DNA of 64,000 nt from Rosellinia necatrix (Eukaryota > Ascomycota > Sordariomycetes > Xylariales > Xylariaceae), in assembly GCA_021209875.1 (NCBI GenBank), contig JAGYVD010000010.1:2294001-2358000 (forward strand), in the 5' to 3' direction. Below the pieces are notes generated by a model. That model had not been told where the DNA came from, did no database searches, and saw only the letters and a list, made by a program, of their open reading frames with translations. Position numbers and translations under genes: made by a program. Position 1 is the stretch's first letter, and each line of letters begins with the position of its first letter. This document shows, in pieces, positions 1-12,100 of the stretch.

Positions 1-401
1 TTCACATACGACCATAGCTTCTAGAGAACTCGGGATCCCGTCCGCTCTCCCATAGATAAGCTAGAGAGCGCCAGATCAGTAGTTGGGTCGGTGACGACCA
101 GCGAATCCCTGGTGTTGTATGTTTTTTGTACTTTTTTCCCCTAGTTCTTGAGAAGACTGGCGTATATCTCGTGCGCTACTAAGACTTTGCACCATAATCA
201 ATGTCGGCTACCTACTGTCTCCCTTCCGGTCGGCTCTTCGTATAACATTAGGCGCGACGTATCGAGCTGTGAGCTCACTCGCCCTCCTACCCGCCGATTC
301 GGTACGGCGGAATACTCTCCCTTGACTATATAGGCTGCGCGTCTCGGACAAGTGGCTGGCGGAGGAGCAGGTATCCTTCCACCGACGTGTACGGCCCGTC
401 C
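1..401. other. Left edge, no gene recognised
   Basis: I see no convincing coding exon here. The short open frames on either strand lack recognisable motifs, and their codon pattern does not continue across a plausible splice site. The stretch may be the decayed downstream part of the minus-strand relic that begins at about 402. Confidence 0.4.
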
Positions 402-812
402 TCAACCCTGGGCTTCGTCTCGGCGCCGGCTATCCCCAGCGGCATTCGGAAGCCTGATGGCGTCCGTCTTGACCGACCTGGGGTCCTTGGCGTTGATTTT
501 GGACTGGTTGGCGTACTCGTCGGTGTTCTTGAACGGGAGCCACTTCTCGGACTTGGCCGCGCCGGCCTCGCCCCCCACGCGGACCTCCCGGTAGAAAGTG
601 CCGTCTTCGAGGAAGAACTGGATGGCGCGGTCCAGGTAGTTGTACACCATCCAGCCCTAGATGGGCTTGTCCCACTCTATTGCTCTCGTTAGACGCCACT
701 CATCGCTGATGATCGCTGACACAAACTTACCGTTTTGCGGAACCCATTCGCTATCCAGTTCCTGGACAAAGTCCCCCCCGAAAATATCATCATCAGCGCG
801 GGAAACAAGCAT
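402..812 (-). pseudogene. Broken minus-strand gene fragment, unrecognised
   Basis: On the minus strand the frame from about 812 reads a peptide with DDDIFGGDFVQELDSEWVPQ. It is followed by a good 54-nt intron (donor GTAAGT, branch TCTAAC, acceptor AATAG, about 733-680) and resumes as EWDKPI, a TAG stop, then GWMVYNYLDRAIQFFLEDG and further coherent sequence to about 405. The peptide sense either side of the single TAG at about 658-660 suggests a mutated Gln codon. The frame closes at a TGA just after 405, where TGG would be expected. I do not recognise the family. It lies head-away from the larger DUF6603-like relic that follows, so both look like remains of one decaying locus. Seen: exon, intron and stop. 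Inferred: pseudogene. Confidence 0.4.
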
Positions 813-1035
813 GCTCACCCCCGTTCGTCATGCCCTCAGACCACCCCGCACCCTGTCCCCAGGCTGACTTGACTCTTCTAAGCCCGGGGGACGCTTTTGT
901 ACCTAAACGCGTGGCTCATGGCGAAGAAGAAGTCGGCTCGCTGTCTTTACGCCACTTGGTTGGTTGGCCCCGGACCTGCGATCTGTGATCCGGCCGATAA
1001 CCCATTTAGACTGCCCGGCTTTCATCATACGCTGA

Positions 1036-4000
1036 CCGGCTTGTAGCTATCCCGAATACGCCGATCTAGAGATCCCCGGCCCAGAGCCAAATAGTAGTCT
1101 AAGAGACCTAAAGTATGGATATGTCCATTACTTTATTGGGACTGACGACAAACCAGTCAACTGGGCAACTTTTTGGAAGGCGGTGGGCGCGCTGTACGCC
1201 AGCCTGGATGGGATCTCCGGTTTACGAACCCAAGCGAGGGATTGGTGGAAGGGCCTTGACGAAGACTACAAGAAATTAAACGCTAACAAGAAGCTCTGGG
1301 TCATCGACCAGGTCCAAAAGGCCTGGGAGCATAATCTCAGCTCCGTGGGACGCCGTGAGACTGAGGGCTTCGTCAGCCACGTACGGGTCCAGTCATTGCT
1401 CGACGCTACGGGTGTAGTCAAGGATACGGTTGAGATACTCTACGTTAACGATCCAAATAATTTCAAGTATAGCAGTTCAGGCAAGCCCAGCACCTCGTCA
1501 CCCGCGGCGAGGCTCGCAACTGTGATAGGGGGGGTCTTGAGAATCTGAATGCGAACGTCGGGACGGACCGTATCGTGAAAAAGAAATCCCTTCTCGTTTA
1601 CGCAGGAACGGGTCGACAATCCGAACAGCACTACCCGATGACACCACCAACAAACAATCCGGGCCACGGTGCACCGCTTCAGAGCGACGCCGCAGGCGGC
1701 CCGGCACATGGGGGGCCACCTTCGGGCGGTTCGGACGGCGGAGGGTCGCTCCCGGACAACCCAGGTCACGAGGGCGCATCCACGCATGACCCGGGCGCTA
1801 GTGCCGCCGACGGGTATTGGATGGGATCCGTACCGGAACCCGGCGTGGAGCTGATCTCCGATGAACGTCTTCGGGCCTTCATCGTCGGGCTCCACTACGG
1901 CAAATTCGGTATGGTGAGGAAGCCCACGGCGGACTCTCAGACCCCGTTCATCGAGAAAGAGCAATGGAACTGCTGGTTCGGCGACGTTCTCTCGACCAGC
2001 TCGGCGATGCTGCTGGCGGTGGATGCTGAAGCGAAACCGTCGGGCTTCCTCTAGCATGAAGCTCCCCGGGGGGAGCGTCCTCGTATTCAACGCCCACGCC
2101 GTGCCCAAGGCTCTCGACCTAGACCCGAGCACTGCATCGAAAATAGGGCTTTCCACCACGAGCACGATGGTCTTTGGGCTGCAGGAGGAGCCACCCTCGG
2201 ATCAGGCTCGGATCCTATCCAAACTCTCCGAGATGCTCACGTATATCAAAATGGAACGCATGCTCGATACCCCCCTCGTCCAGCTTCTCGGGCGCGGCAT
2301 GACACTGACCCTATTCGTCGGCGGCGGAGCCCGGGACGCAATCTGGTTCCAGCCGGCGTTCGGGTACCGGGTGACGCAGCGTCTGCTATGGGCGTTCGAC
2401 GCGACCCCTTTTAATAGAGCTCTGAATGAGTATGGCGTGAAGATCGAGCTTCGGGACTCTGTCATCGTCACCACCCGCGACACGATCCGGCGCCCGGGCC
2501 CGGTGATGTTGTCGAATGGTCGGCTCAGCCTCCAGGCGGCGGTTCAGAACAGCGATCCGAGCCCGAGCCTCATATGCTCCATCGGATTCGGCGAGGATGG
2601 GTTCACCATCGGGATCAACGCGATCAATTCAGTTTGGGATGCCTTTATCAAGTGGCTGGGGTCCGCCTGCCGGCGTCAACCTTGGACCCGTGGCTAGCAC
2701 GTTGAAGGAGATTGATCTTATCAGCAAGACCCTGGTACCAAGACGCCTATCTGTGAGCCTCGGCCGGGCTGGAGGCAAAATTGCGGTGCGGGACTGGAGC
2801 GTGCACGTAGAGGCGTCCATCAAGTCCGTTCCTATTCTGCTATCCTACTGGGGCGGCAACCGGCGGCTGCGAGGCCGCATCTGGCTCACTTCCGATGAAG
2901 AAAAAAGGCTGCTTTTCCCGACCTGGGAGAAGAGCGATCTTCTTCAGCCTTTGACCGAGAATCCGAAGCGCTCGCTAAAGCTGTCCGATCTAGAAGATAT
3001 CGACGAGGATAACATACCTAGCGGGATCCCTAATACGATAACGTCGGCTGCCGTCAACATAAACCTGTCAACGAAGGTTATCGAACTCTCCACAACTCTC
3101 GCCTGCGACCCGCCGGCCCCGGGTCAAGATACCCCCCTCTCCCATTAGACACGGTGGACCTCCAGGTCAGCTACTCAAACAAGGACAAGTTGTCTGTCTC
3201 CTTTTTTGTCTCTGCGGCCCTCGGTCAAGGGGATCGGCTGGAGAGTAGCGCTTCAGACGAGAGCGTCAGTCAGGAGGAAACAGAGGCCAACGACGAGACT
3301 GCTGACGACGGTGGCGACCGCGCGAGGATACACGGCCTGATCGAGTACGACGGCCACAATAAGTCTTGGCGACTCTGCGCAGAGATCAGAGAGCTGAACT
3401 TTGGATCCGTATACCAACCTCTGGATCCTAGTGCCCAGAATGATGTCGCGGCCGTCCTTGATCATTTCGAGGTCGGGCGTCTCGACCTGGAATACCAATA
3501 CGACCAGAAGGGCAAGGGCACGAGTTTCAAGCTCTCCGGGGCGCTACTCCACCTGCCGCTCGCGCTCTCCATGCAGTACATGTATAATACCTCCGGATGG
3601 TCTCTAAAAGCGGACCTCGGAGCCAAGGATTTGCCGCGAGACCTGACTCTGGGTGATATCATCGACGACCTTACCGACAACTACGGCAGCGACGCCGAGG
3701 AGCTACCAAGCTTTGTCTGTAAGCTTCCCATCACGAAAGGTTCGGGTGACAGCATCATCAGCGTCAGCTGTGTCAGGCTATCCAAGAAAGATGGTCGAGT
3801 CGCCACAGCCATGGCAGATCGGGAGGGGACCTACATACTCTTCCAGGTCACCGTGAGTCTGGGTAGTGTTCAGATAAGGTTCGCCCACTACCGCGATCGC
3901 TCTGTACGGTCCAAGGATCCTCCGAAGACGGTGTTCAAGATTTCGATGGGCCACATCCCACCGGTCGCGATAGCTACCTTGGGCGAGCTCCCACAGCCGT

Positions 4001-6582
4001 TCGACGAGATCACCTACGTGTGGGTGCAGGACAAGAAGGCCCAGCAACAAAAGAGAAACGACGCGTGGCTGACGGAAGAGGAGGTCGGTCGCATCAATCG
4101 GGGCCGGTCAACCAACGGAGGAGTTCCTCCTGTACCGGGATACGAGGAAGCCCGGACTGAAGAAGCCCACGGACGTGGTGGTCCCTGCGGGGTCACACTT
4201 CCTGGTGGTCATGTCGTCCGCGAATACAAGACGGGCTATTCTGGACTATACATTTGGCAGAGAGAAGAAGAAGAAGAAGGCCGACGAGGTGTATCAGAGA
4301 GCGGAGCCTGGCGGCGGGGGCAAGAAGGGCAATTCGGCAATGGCCACGTGCAAGAAGGTGGCAGGTAAATGAAGCTCCCCTAGATGTCCCGGCCGATTTT
4401 AAGGCGGAGGGAAAGACGGACAGATTCTAATAGGCAATAGGCGCTATATCGATCAGCAACATCGGTCTCGGATTCAAGAACAACACCCTTTCCGTTCTCC
4501 TCGACGCTTCGTTCTTGCTGGGGCCCATCGGGTTCACGTTCATCGAGGCAGCCCTGAACATAGATCTCAGCAAAAAGAGCATCCGCGAAATACCCCTGGA
4601 TGACATCAGCTTCGGGTTGTCGGGTCTCGCCGTCGCATTCGATCAGCCCCCAGTCCGCTTGGGGGGGATCTTTGTCCGCCGGTGCGCGGGCGGCATAGGG
4701 TACTACGCCGAGGGCATCGTGATCGACCTCAAGCCGTACCAACTCGTTGCCTCGGGGATGCATGGCAAAGTGAAGAAGCCAACCGAGTTTGAGACGGCGT
4801 TTGTCTTTGCCAAGCTGGAGGGCCCGCTCATCACGCCGGAGTTCGCCGAGATATCCGGCATCACGGTGGGATTCGGCTACAATAACGAGATCAAGCCCCC
4901 ATCCATCGACACGGTCCGCGAGTCCCCGTTCATCCGGAAGAAAGACGCCGGCGGCAGCCTGCTAGACTACCTCGGGGAGCTGGTAACCGTCGACGGCAAG
5001 GGGCTCTTTACCGTCCGCTCCGGGGCGATGTGGCTCGCGGCGGGGCTCAAAGTCAGCGCCCTGAGCATGCTCGATATCGACGCCGTCTTCGGGGTGAGCT
5101 GGGGCGCGCAGCTGGCGATGGGCATATACAGCGTCGCCGTGGCAAACATCCCCGACACCGGGGATCCCGGACCTTCGCGCACGTCGAGCTTGGCATCCTG
5201 GCGTCGGTCGACTTCGGCGCGGGCGTGTTCAAGGTCGAGATGCAGCTGGCCCCGAGCTCGTACATCTTCGACCCCAGCTGCCGCCTCACGGGCGGGTTCG
5301 CCCTCTCCTACTGGTTCAACGACAACGTCCCCGAGCGCAGCGGCGAGTGGGCGATGACCATCGGGGGGTGCCACCGCGCGTTCAAGCGGCCGAGCTACTA
5401 TCCCGAAGTCTTGCATGGCGGGCGGACACCTCACGGCTACTCTCAACGCCGGGCCGCTGAGGGCGTGGTTCTCGGCCTGGGCCGACTTCCTCATCAACTA
5501 CATGCCCTTCGACTTCATCCGGCAGGTGGGCGTCTCGATCGGCGTCAGCTTCAAGGTCGACCTTCTGATCACGAGCTTCACGGTGTCCATCGAGGCACTG
5601 GGTGTGGGTGCCTCGCTGGACCTGATAGGGCCGCCGCTGCGCGGGGTGGTCAAGGTCGACCCCTGGGTCGTCTCGTTCAGCATCAAATTTGGCCCGGGCG
5701 CGAAAGCGGGGGACCCGCCCAGCCTCGACGGCTTTTACGAAATGGTGATTCAATCGGGCCGGCCGGAGTCGATCGTCGAGTCGGTGCTCGCCGTGGCGGT
5801 CCCGGCGTCGCGGGATGGCAAGACCAGGAAGCCGCACATCTTCACGTGCCGCGGCGGCATGGTCAACGACGGCAGCCAGACGAGCAAAGACCCTCCCGAG
5901 GAGTGTCCGGCGTGGGCGGTCAAGGCCAACGAATTCGCCTTCGCCATCGACGTGGTATTCGCCCTGACATATGCCAAGGTGAAGAGACCCAAGGAATTCG
6001 GAGAAGACCCTAAGGCGCCGGGGTGGGAATCCGAGCCGCAGCCTCCCCTGTACGCGAAGCCGATGGAGATGGGTAAGCCGCTCTACTCGGAACTGATAGT
6101 CGATATCGTGCCCATCAAGTCGAAACTCGAAGCGTACTAGGTCAGGCTGAGCGACAAGAAATGGCATGTCACGGAAATCATCAAAGTGCCATCGGCCTTG
6201 TGGGGGAAGTGTATGTTTCAGTCCATTTCCCTCTCTCTCTCTCGCATACCCCCCCACCCGTCGTATTTTCCGCACTTACTTTGTGCAAACATCCCACAGA
6301 CGGCCGCTCAGAGGACCCGCGCAGGACGAAGAAGAACGACATCAAGTCGCTGCTCAGCGCCTCTAAAGGGACGCTCCCCAAACTTATGGGGCTGGCCATC
6401 AAGCCGCCGAAGCCCAACCTCGCACTCGACAGGATCGGTAAGTTCGACGCCATCCAGGCGATGCAGCTGGCCGTCTTCATGGAGGCGGAGACGCCGAAGT
6501 TCGAAGGGTTCGATGCCGGCGACCCCGGCTTGCTACCCGGCGGTAAGACCAGCTACGACGAGGTAAGGGGGCTACCAAATTG
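1036..6582 (+). pseudogene. Decayed giant DUF6603-like protein gene
   Basis: About 5.5 kb of plus-strand coding sequence adds up to roughly 1,700 residues of one large protein, but the frame changes repeatedly. Coherent blocks are 1036-1548 (frame 1), 1575-2054 (frame 3), 2056-2697 (frame 1), about 2650-3148 (frame 2), 3151-about 4150 (frame 1), about 4150-4369 (frame 2), about 4445-5165 (frame 3), about 5165-5410 (frame 2), 5415-6140 (frame 3) and about 6300-6570 (frame 2). The block at 5415-6140 has the beta-rich pattern of the DUF6603 C-terminal region, including GVGASLDLIGPPLRG followed by VVSFSIKFG. DUF6603 proteins are very large, uncharacterised proteins of fungi and some bacteria. An acidic linker lies near 3250-3310 and a Gly/Pro/His-rich linker near 1640-1800. 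The sequence remains GC-rich, so the damage is indels and stops, not repeat-induced point mutation. Family call is from pattern recognition; decay is directly visible. Confidence 0.65.
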
Positions 6583-7507
6583 TTTTTTTTTTTTTTTTTC
6601 CCCTTTTTTTGTTGTTGTACGCATCTGGGTAAGAATGCAGTTTACTCTTCTCTGGCCTGCGCAGCCAGCACAACGTGGGTGATTTAATGCAGATACAAGA
6701 AACTTGGCAGATTATAGTAGAAACCTGTGCATCACCTTGGGGAAATTGCCTGTCTGCGGCTAGCTCAAAGATTTCTGCGGAGAAATTTCTCGAGATCCCC
6801 CTCGACTAGTCCATTAGGAGCATGGAATCGCATGAGCCTACTTTTGTCGACTCCCCGAGGGATCCAAGTCGCATTGGCGCCACAGAGATACTTCTTGGTC
6901 TCGGTCATTCCGCCGGGTAAACGGGTGGTGATGATGGGCTTGAAGTGAGCGTGCTCTTGACTGCAGTATCCCATGGAGCGAACCCCCTCTCGGGAGTTGC
7001 CCGTGGTTGGAAGAGCACTATTGTCACTGGCAACAGCTTCGGCAAATTTGGGGCAGTGGCCATAATTCAAGGAGCACGTAAATGGCCTTCACAGCTTTGC
7101 CGAGGTTAGAATCGGCGCCTGCAGTAGCACTAATTGCCTCTACATTTCGGTTCTTCGCGTTGCCAGTCGCTCTAATCCTATAATGCTTGCCTTTTACGGT
7201 ATAATTAAAGAGAGTGTACAGTTTTTATTACAAAGAAATAAAGACGGTTGTGACAAAGAACAATACTTTACGTTTTGGCTTAAGAAACATAAATCTTTCA
7301 TCTTCTTTTAATATATCGTCTGGACAAATATATTGTTTAACACATCAACCCCATTACGCAGCTTATTTAAACCTGTTGTGGAATCTAGCAGAATGTTTAG
7401 TTTTAGGAAAGCAAGCCTCCCACCTACCGACAACCTCCTACCCCTACCAAACAACTATCAAACTTCAGCCTTCAGCTTAACCACAATCGCTGGTTTGACT
7501 TGAAAAA
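6583..7507. other. Mostly non-coding, one unassigned minus ORF
   Basis: A long T run sits at about 6582-6600 just after the last DUF6603-like block. The only open frame with protein-like composition is on the minus strand at 7070-6765 (101 codons, Cys at three positions, with GYCSQEHAHFKPIITTR and GGMTETKKYLCGANATW). I cannot assign it to a family or find flanking exons, so it may be a relic exon. From about 7200 onward the base composition becomes clearly AT-rich. Confidence 0.3.
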
Positions 7508-7657
7508 ATGCATTCCACAACTAAGAACAGTCTAACTGACAACAGCGCGGAGGGTTGGGAATGCCACATGTGCCTTGGAGTTAACCCTTTCCGGGCACAA
7601 TTTTGCCCTCGCTGCGACCACGAACGTTGCATACGATGTCAGGAATATTTGGGATAA
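7508..7657 (+). CDS. Small Cys-rich zinc-ribbon-like protein (49 aa)
   Basis: A complete ATG-to-TAA frame encodes 49 residues. It contains C-x2-C, ten residues, C-x2-C, then C-x2-C (around ECHMC, FCPRC and CIRC), preceded by a Trp (GWECH). The spacing resembles RanBP2-type or short zinc-ribbon domains, which typically bind one zinc through four Cys and often sit on small fungal proteins of unknown role. It is a single exon in AT-rich DNA with no neighbour closer than about 900 bp upstream, and its own composition is less AT-rich than the surroundings. No function can be stated. It could be a fragment of a longer decayed gene, since the upstream AT-rich frame 7214-7480 is not obviously linked to it. 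Confidence 0.4.
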   Translation: MHSTTKNSLTDNSAEGWECHMCLGVNPFRAQFCPRCDHERCIRCQEYLG

Positions 7658-9121
7658 GGAATGACGAGGAAAAAGGCGAGATAGTAGAAAGAGTGTAAAA
7701 GCAAGAATGTTTCAGACAACAAGTGTTTCAAAGAAAAGTTCTTTAGAATAGCGGCGTTAAAAAAAGAAAATTAATTAAAAGACCAGTCTCAAAATATAAC
7801 ATTAGTGACTATACTAGTTTTCTAATAGGCAACCTAAACGCTCCAAGGTGCTTGAGCCCGACTCCTGTTACTGGAAGCTTGTTAGTTAGGATAGGGGTAA
7901 AGAACGTAAATTTTATGGTTGACTGGCTAGAAGGTGTTCTGTGTTGCAGCGTACTACTTTATGTGTAGTCCAATAACTGGATGATTTATTCGACTTGTGA
8001 CACAAGGCAGTGTTCTCTAGCAGCATAGTATATAATAGTAGTCGCAGTATCTACTGAGTGTAACTATAGATTTAGCAAATGACGATCATGAGTTGACACT
8101 TTTTACCCCACTGTACTCATATATCGGCATTTTTCGGGCTATTGAACTGGCCCTATGTCAAAAGGACGCCAGGCTGTTGGTTTTAATGGACGATTGATAA
8201 TAATACCTCACGGTATTGAGACCTGTGGTTCTGCTTCCTGGATGGGACAACGTCTTTCTTCGTCTTTCTGAAGCTCTTAGCATATCTATAGATTTACGTA
8301 CAGCTATTTATCCTACATGTCCCGGATATTAGCCCTTGGCTATAATAGCGCCATGCGACATTCAATGACGGGATTGAAAGTCTATATATAGACAATACTA
8401 GTATAGACTACGGCCACCCTGGGCGAACATTATCGCAAGAGGCAATAAGTAGGCATTCTACAGATATTGCCAACTGTACAAAGGTATAACAGGGAGAAAA
8501 ATAGGAGCTGACCAGGACGTTAATTCAACGGGAGCAAGTATCGCAATACAGATCGTATATATAATACGGTAGCTCCCAAAAGAAACGGCAGAAGCTTAAT
8601 ACGGGCTATCAACGAGATCGTACACTTCACGCACACATCCATGATGCAACATAGAATATTAAAAACAGCCATTGCTGTGAGTTATCATATTCTTTCAAGT
8701 GACCTCTAGGGAGGGACTCAAGTTTGACGCCCAAGACGCCACGACTAACGGAACTTGATATAGAAAGAATGTACACACGAAGTGCGAAGGGAAGGCGACA
8801 AGAGAAGAGACCAGAAGACCCCAGTACAACGCCGCCCACCAGACGTAAGCCTGCCTTCATCTACGACGTGAAGGGAGATGATGAAGGAACACCACGAAAC
8901 GCCGACAATATGCCCCGTCCCCTCTCCACTGTCCTCGCGGGACACAGCACACACATAGACGGGGGGAAGCGGTCCCGAGGTGGAGTGAAAAAAAGAAAGC
9001 ATTCCCAATTCATCATATACAATCTCTCTCTCTCTCTCTCTCGCGCTTGTTCATTATAGACGCCCGTCCCCATTACCTTCCCCCGATCCCTTTTTTTTTT
9101 CTTTCCATCTTTTTTTTTTTC
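7658..9121. other. AT-rich intergenic stretch
   Basis: No gene recognised. The first kilobase is AT-rich with many short palindromic TATA-like strings and no sustained open frame, which suggests old, mutated repeat DNA. A (CT)n tract sits at about 9024-9042, followed by T-rich runs at about 9091-9120 just beyond the stop codon of the kinesin gene, likely its 3' flank. Confidence 0.4.
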
Positions 9122-12100
9122 TCACCGCCAGCCACTAGCGATGCTACCACCGGCAGTCCTATCCTTCTTCGCGCCAGCGCCGGCCATCGCCGCGCCGCCA
9201 ATAGTGATGCGGCGGGTGGCGCGGGGCTTGTCGCCTTGTTCCTTGGAGTCGGCGCCGGGGCTGCTGCTGCCGCCGCCGCCGCCGCCGCCGCCTGTCCAGC
9301 CGGAGATGCGCAGCGAGCCGCCCATGTTCATGCGGCGGGCCTGGCCGGCGGTGAGGGAGGGCTTGGTCGAGGCGTCGCGCTCCGGCGGCGAGCAGCTGAT
9401 GGGGGGGCTCCGGCGGCGCTCGGTGCTGCCGCGGCGCAGGCGGGAGACGCCGTTCGAGTTCGATGAGGACAGGGAGGGCGCCGAGAAGGCGTTGCTAAGT
9501 CGGTGGTGGTGGTGGTGGCCGTTGCCGTTGCCGCTGCTGTGGCCGTTGCCATTGCCGTTGCCACTGCCCCCGATCGAGCCGATCGACGACGCCCGGCGCG
9601 CGTCCGAGACGAGGAGCGAGAGCCGCTTCGGCCGCTTGCTGGCGTGCAGGGCCGACCGCAGCTTCGAGCTGTCGAATAGCGCCGACGTCTCCGAGTCCGA
9701 GGACGGCGGCTGGTTTTCGTCCCCCGACGACGGGGACGGCATCGGGAGCGAGGACGGGTACGCGCTCGGGCTGGCTCGGGGGCTGAGCGACGTGTATCGC
9801 CGCGCCGGGATGCTGATGTTAGCAGCACGAGACGGGTCCAAGGTGCGCAGCGGGCTCGCCCGCCCCTCACCATTCGACGACGACGACGCAAGGCTCAGCG
9901 ACATTGTGGGCGCCGCCACCGGCGAGCCACTGCTCTGTGACGGCCTAGATTTCGAGAGGAATCCGGCTTGGAACCGGCTTGGCTTTGAGACGTGCAGATT
10001 TGTCATCTCGGGTGCCAATAGTGATGGGCTTGACTCATCATCCGAGCCGCTCTCTTTCACGGGCGAGAGAATCTCAGGGATCCTAGAGAGGGGTTTTGGG
10101 GGTGCCGGCTTTGCAGGCGAAGGCTCTTGAGGAGAGGACGAAATCTTCTGAGGCGTCTTTTCGAAGTCGGCGAGTGTGCCTTCTTCGTCGTCGTCGCGCC
10201 AGCGTACCATCCGCTTCGAAGGCGTCGTCCGCTTCTTGGATGGTGAGGAGAAGGAGACTCCCTTGCGCGTGTTGACCGCTTTCCGGCGGCGGGGCGTACC
10301 CTTCATGGGCGAGAAGAATACCTGCATCGGTTCGGACGCTGCCACTGCAGCCAGCGCTGGATTCGGAATGGGCTTCATTAACTCCTTGGGCAGGGTTGAT
10401 GTCCTCTTCCGCTTCGGAGTTCCGCGTTTCGTGGGAGAGAATGCCTCCAATGGCATCTTTCCACCGTCGGGCTTGACTACCTGAGATGTCGCCGAGAAGC
10501 CGGTATCTAATAATTGCTGAATCATGTTCTTGGCATGCAAAACTGCTTCTTCTTCGCTCATTTCAAGAATATCAGAGAGGGACGAGAGCATCTCGAACTG
10601 AGCTGCTAGCAGCACTTGTACGGTCGCGGCATCGCCGGCCTTCTCCTGTTCAAGCACTTCACGGTAGGCTTCGCGAGCGAAGTTTGACTTCAGGAGCTCT
10701 GCTTCCCGGGTTAAGCTCGCGATTTCACCGGTATCGGTGTAACCATCGCCGGAAGGGAGCTGACTGATACTATGCTGGAGAGCTCCGTCAATAGCACGCT
10801 CCCAGTTCGTCCTGTCTAGCTTCTGATGCAGATGGTGCCGGCTATGCTCCAGCTCTAGAAGAATGCCGTGGGCCGTCTTTCGCATAGCCGATAGAGGCGC
10901 AGGCATGGAGTCCTCGTCTTCACGCGCATCGCAGACCGTGTCAAACGCAGCGATCCAAGAAGAGAGCAAACCGATACGCCGTTCGACACCCCGTAGTTTC
11001 TTCATGTGAGCCACCTTGTCTTGGCGTTCGCTCGACGAGTTTTCGTAGGCGGTTCGGATTCTCTGGACGCCTTCTCGTGCAGATGCATCCCTCTTCTCCA
11101 GCTGCTTCTGGAATTTGGCGAAGAAGATCTGTTCCGCATTCTTCTGTTGAGCCTTGAGTTCGTTGATGAGCGACATCTGCTCGTCGATCTTGACTAAAAA
11201 GTCCTTCACGTGGCGGTTCACGTTGAATACATTTCTCGTGACCTTGGTTTGGATATTCTTGGCTCGGTTCGCATATCGAAGGGTGTTCTGTGTCTCGTCG
11301 TAGTGGGCGCTTGAGGGGCTGACGCATACGATCATGACGGTTTTACAGTTACCACCAAGCGAGAATTTCAGTAATCGGGTGAGTTTGCTGTTTCGATACG
11401 GTACGTGTGAATTCTTTCGGGGATCGCAAAGTGCATTAATGCAACTGCCCAACGCTAGCAGTGACTTGTTGATATTGGCGCCTTCAATGAGGCGGTCTCC
11501 TCGGTTCTTTGTAGCGCTAGCCCGTTCGCTGCCGGCAAGGTCGATTATGCTCAATGTGGCCATGGTATGAGGCTCGTTGACAGCCGCGTTCCTGTCCTTC
11601 ATAGCAATATTGATTTGCAGCACTGCGTGTGATCGTGACGATGTTGCATTCGCGTCGGTCGGCGATACTGTTCTATATTCGTTACCCAAGACAATCATAT
11701 CCATCACTTCCTGAACGTCTTTGGGGTGGTGGCTAGTAAGACCCGGCACCGTAACAGCCTGGTTCGAGTCCTCTCGCAACATTAAACCCTGTTTGCTACC
11801 GCCAGGGACGAGAAGGTCACGGATCGTCTCATTGTAAATCTCCAGGTATGATAGCGATATTTCCGTGTGTTTCTCATCGCTACAGTCGCCTATCTTCTCA
11901 AAGAGCTCCTGCATGGTCAAGAATATGATGCCGGGCATTTGGGGCGTGCCTGTGATGGTGTGTGTCTTGCCGCATCCCGTGGCACCGTATGCAAAAACTG
12001 TGGCATTGTAGCCGTCGAGGACACTATCTAACAGGCCCTTTGTCGTCGCTTCGTACACTTCTGTCTGTGTCGTGTTCTCGTCAAATATGCGATCGAACCC

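Noticed and set aside
5382..6275. Minus-strand frame of 297 codons
   Set aside because: Antisense shadow of the GC-rich DUF6603-like block; Arg/His-rich with no motif.
9141..10130. Long plus-strand frame of 329 codons
   Set aside because: Antisense to the kinesin tail; its openness follows from the GC-rich low-complexity codons of the real gene on the other strand.
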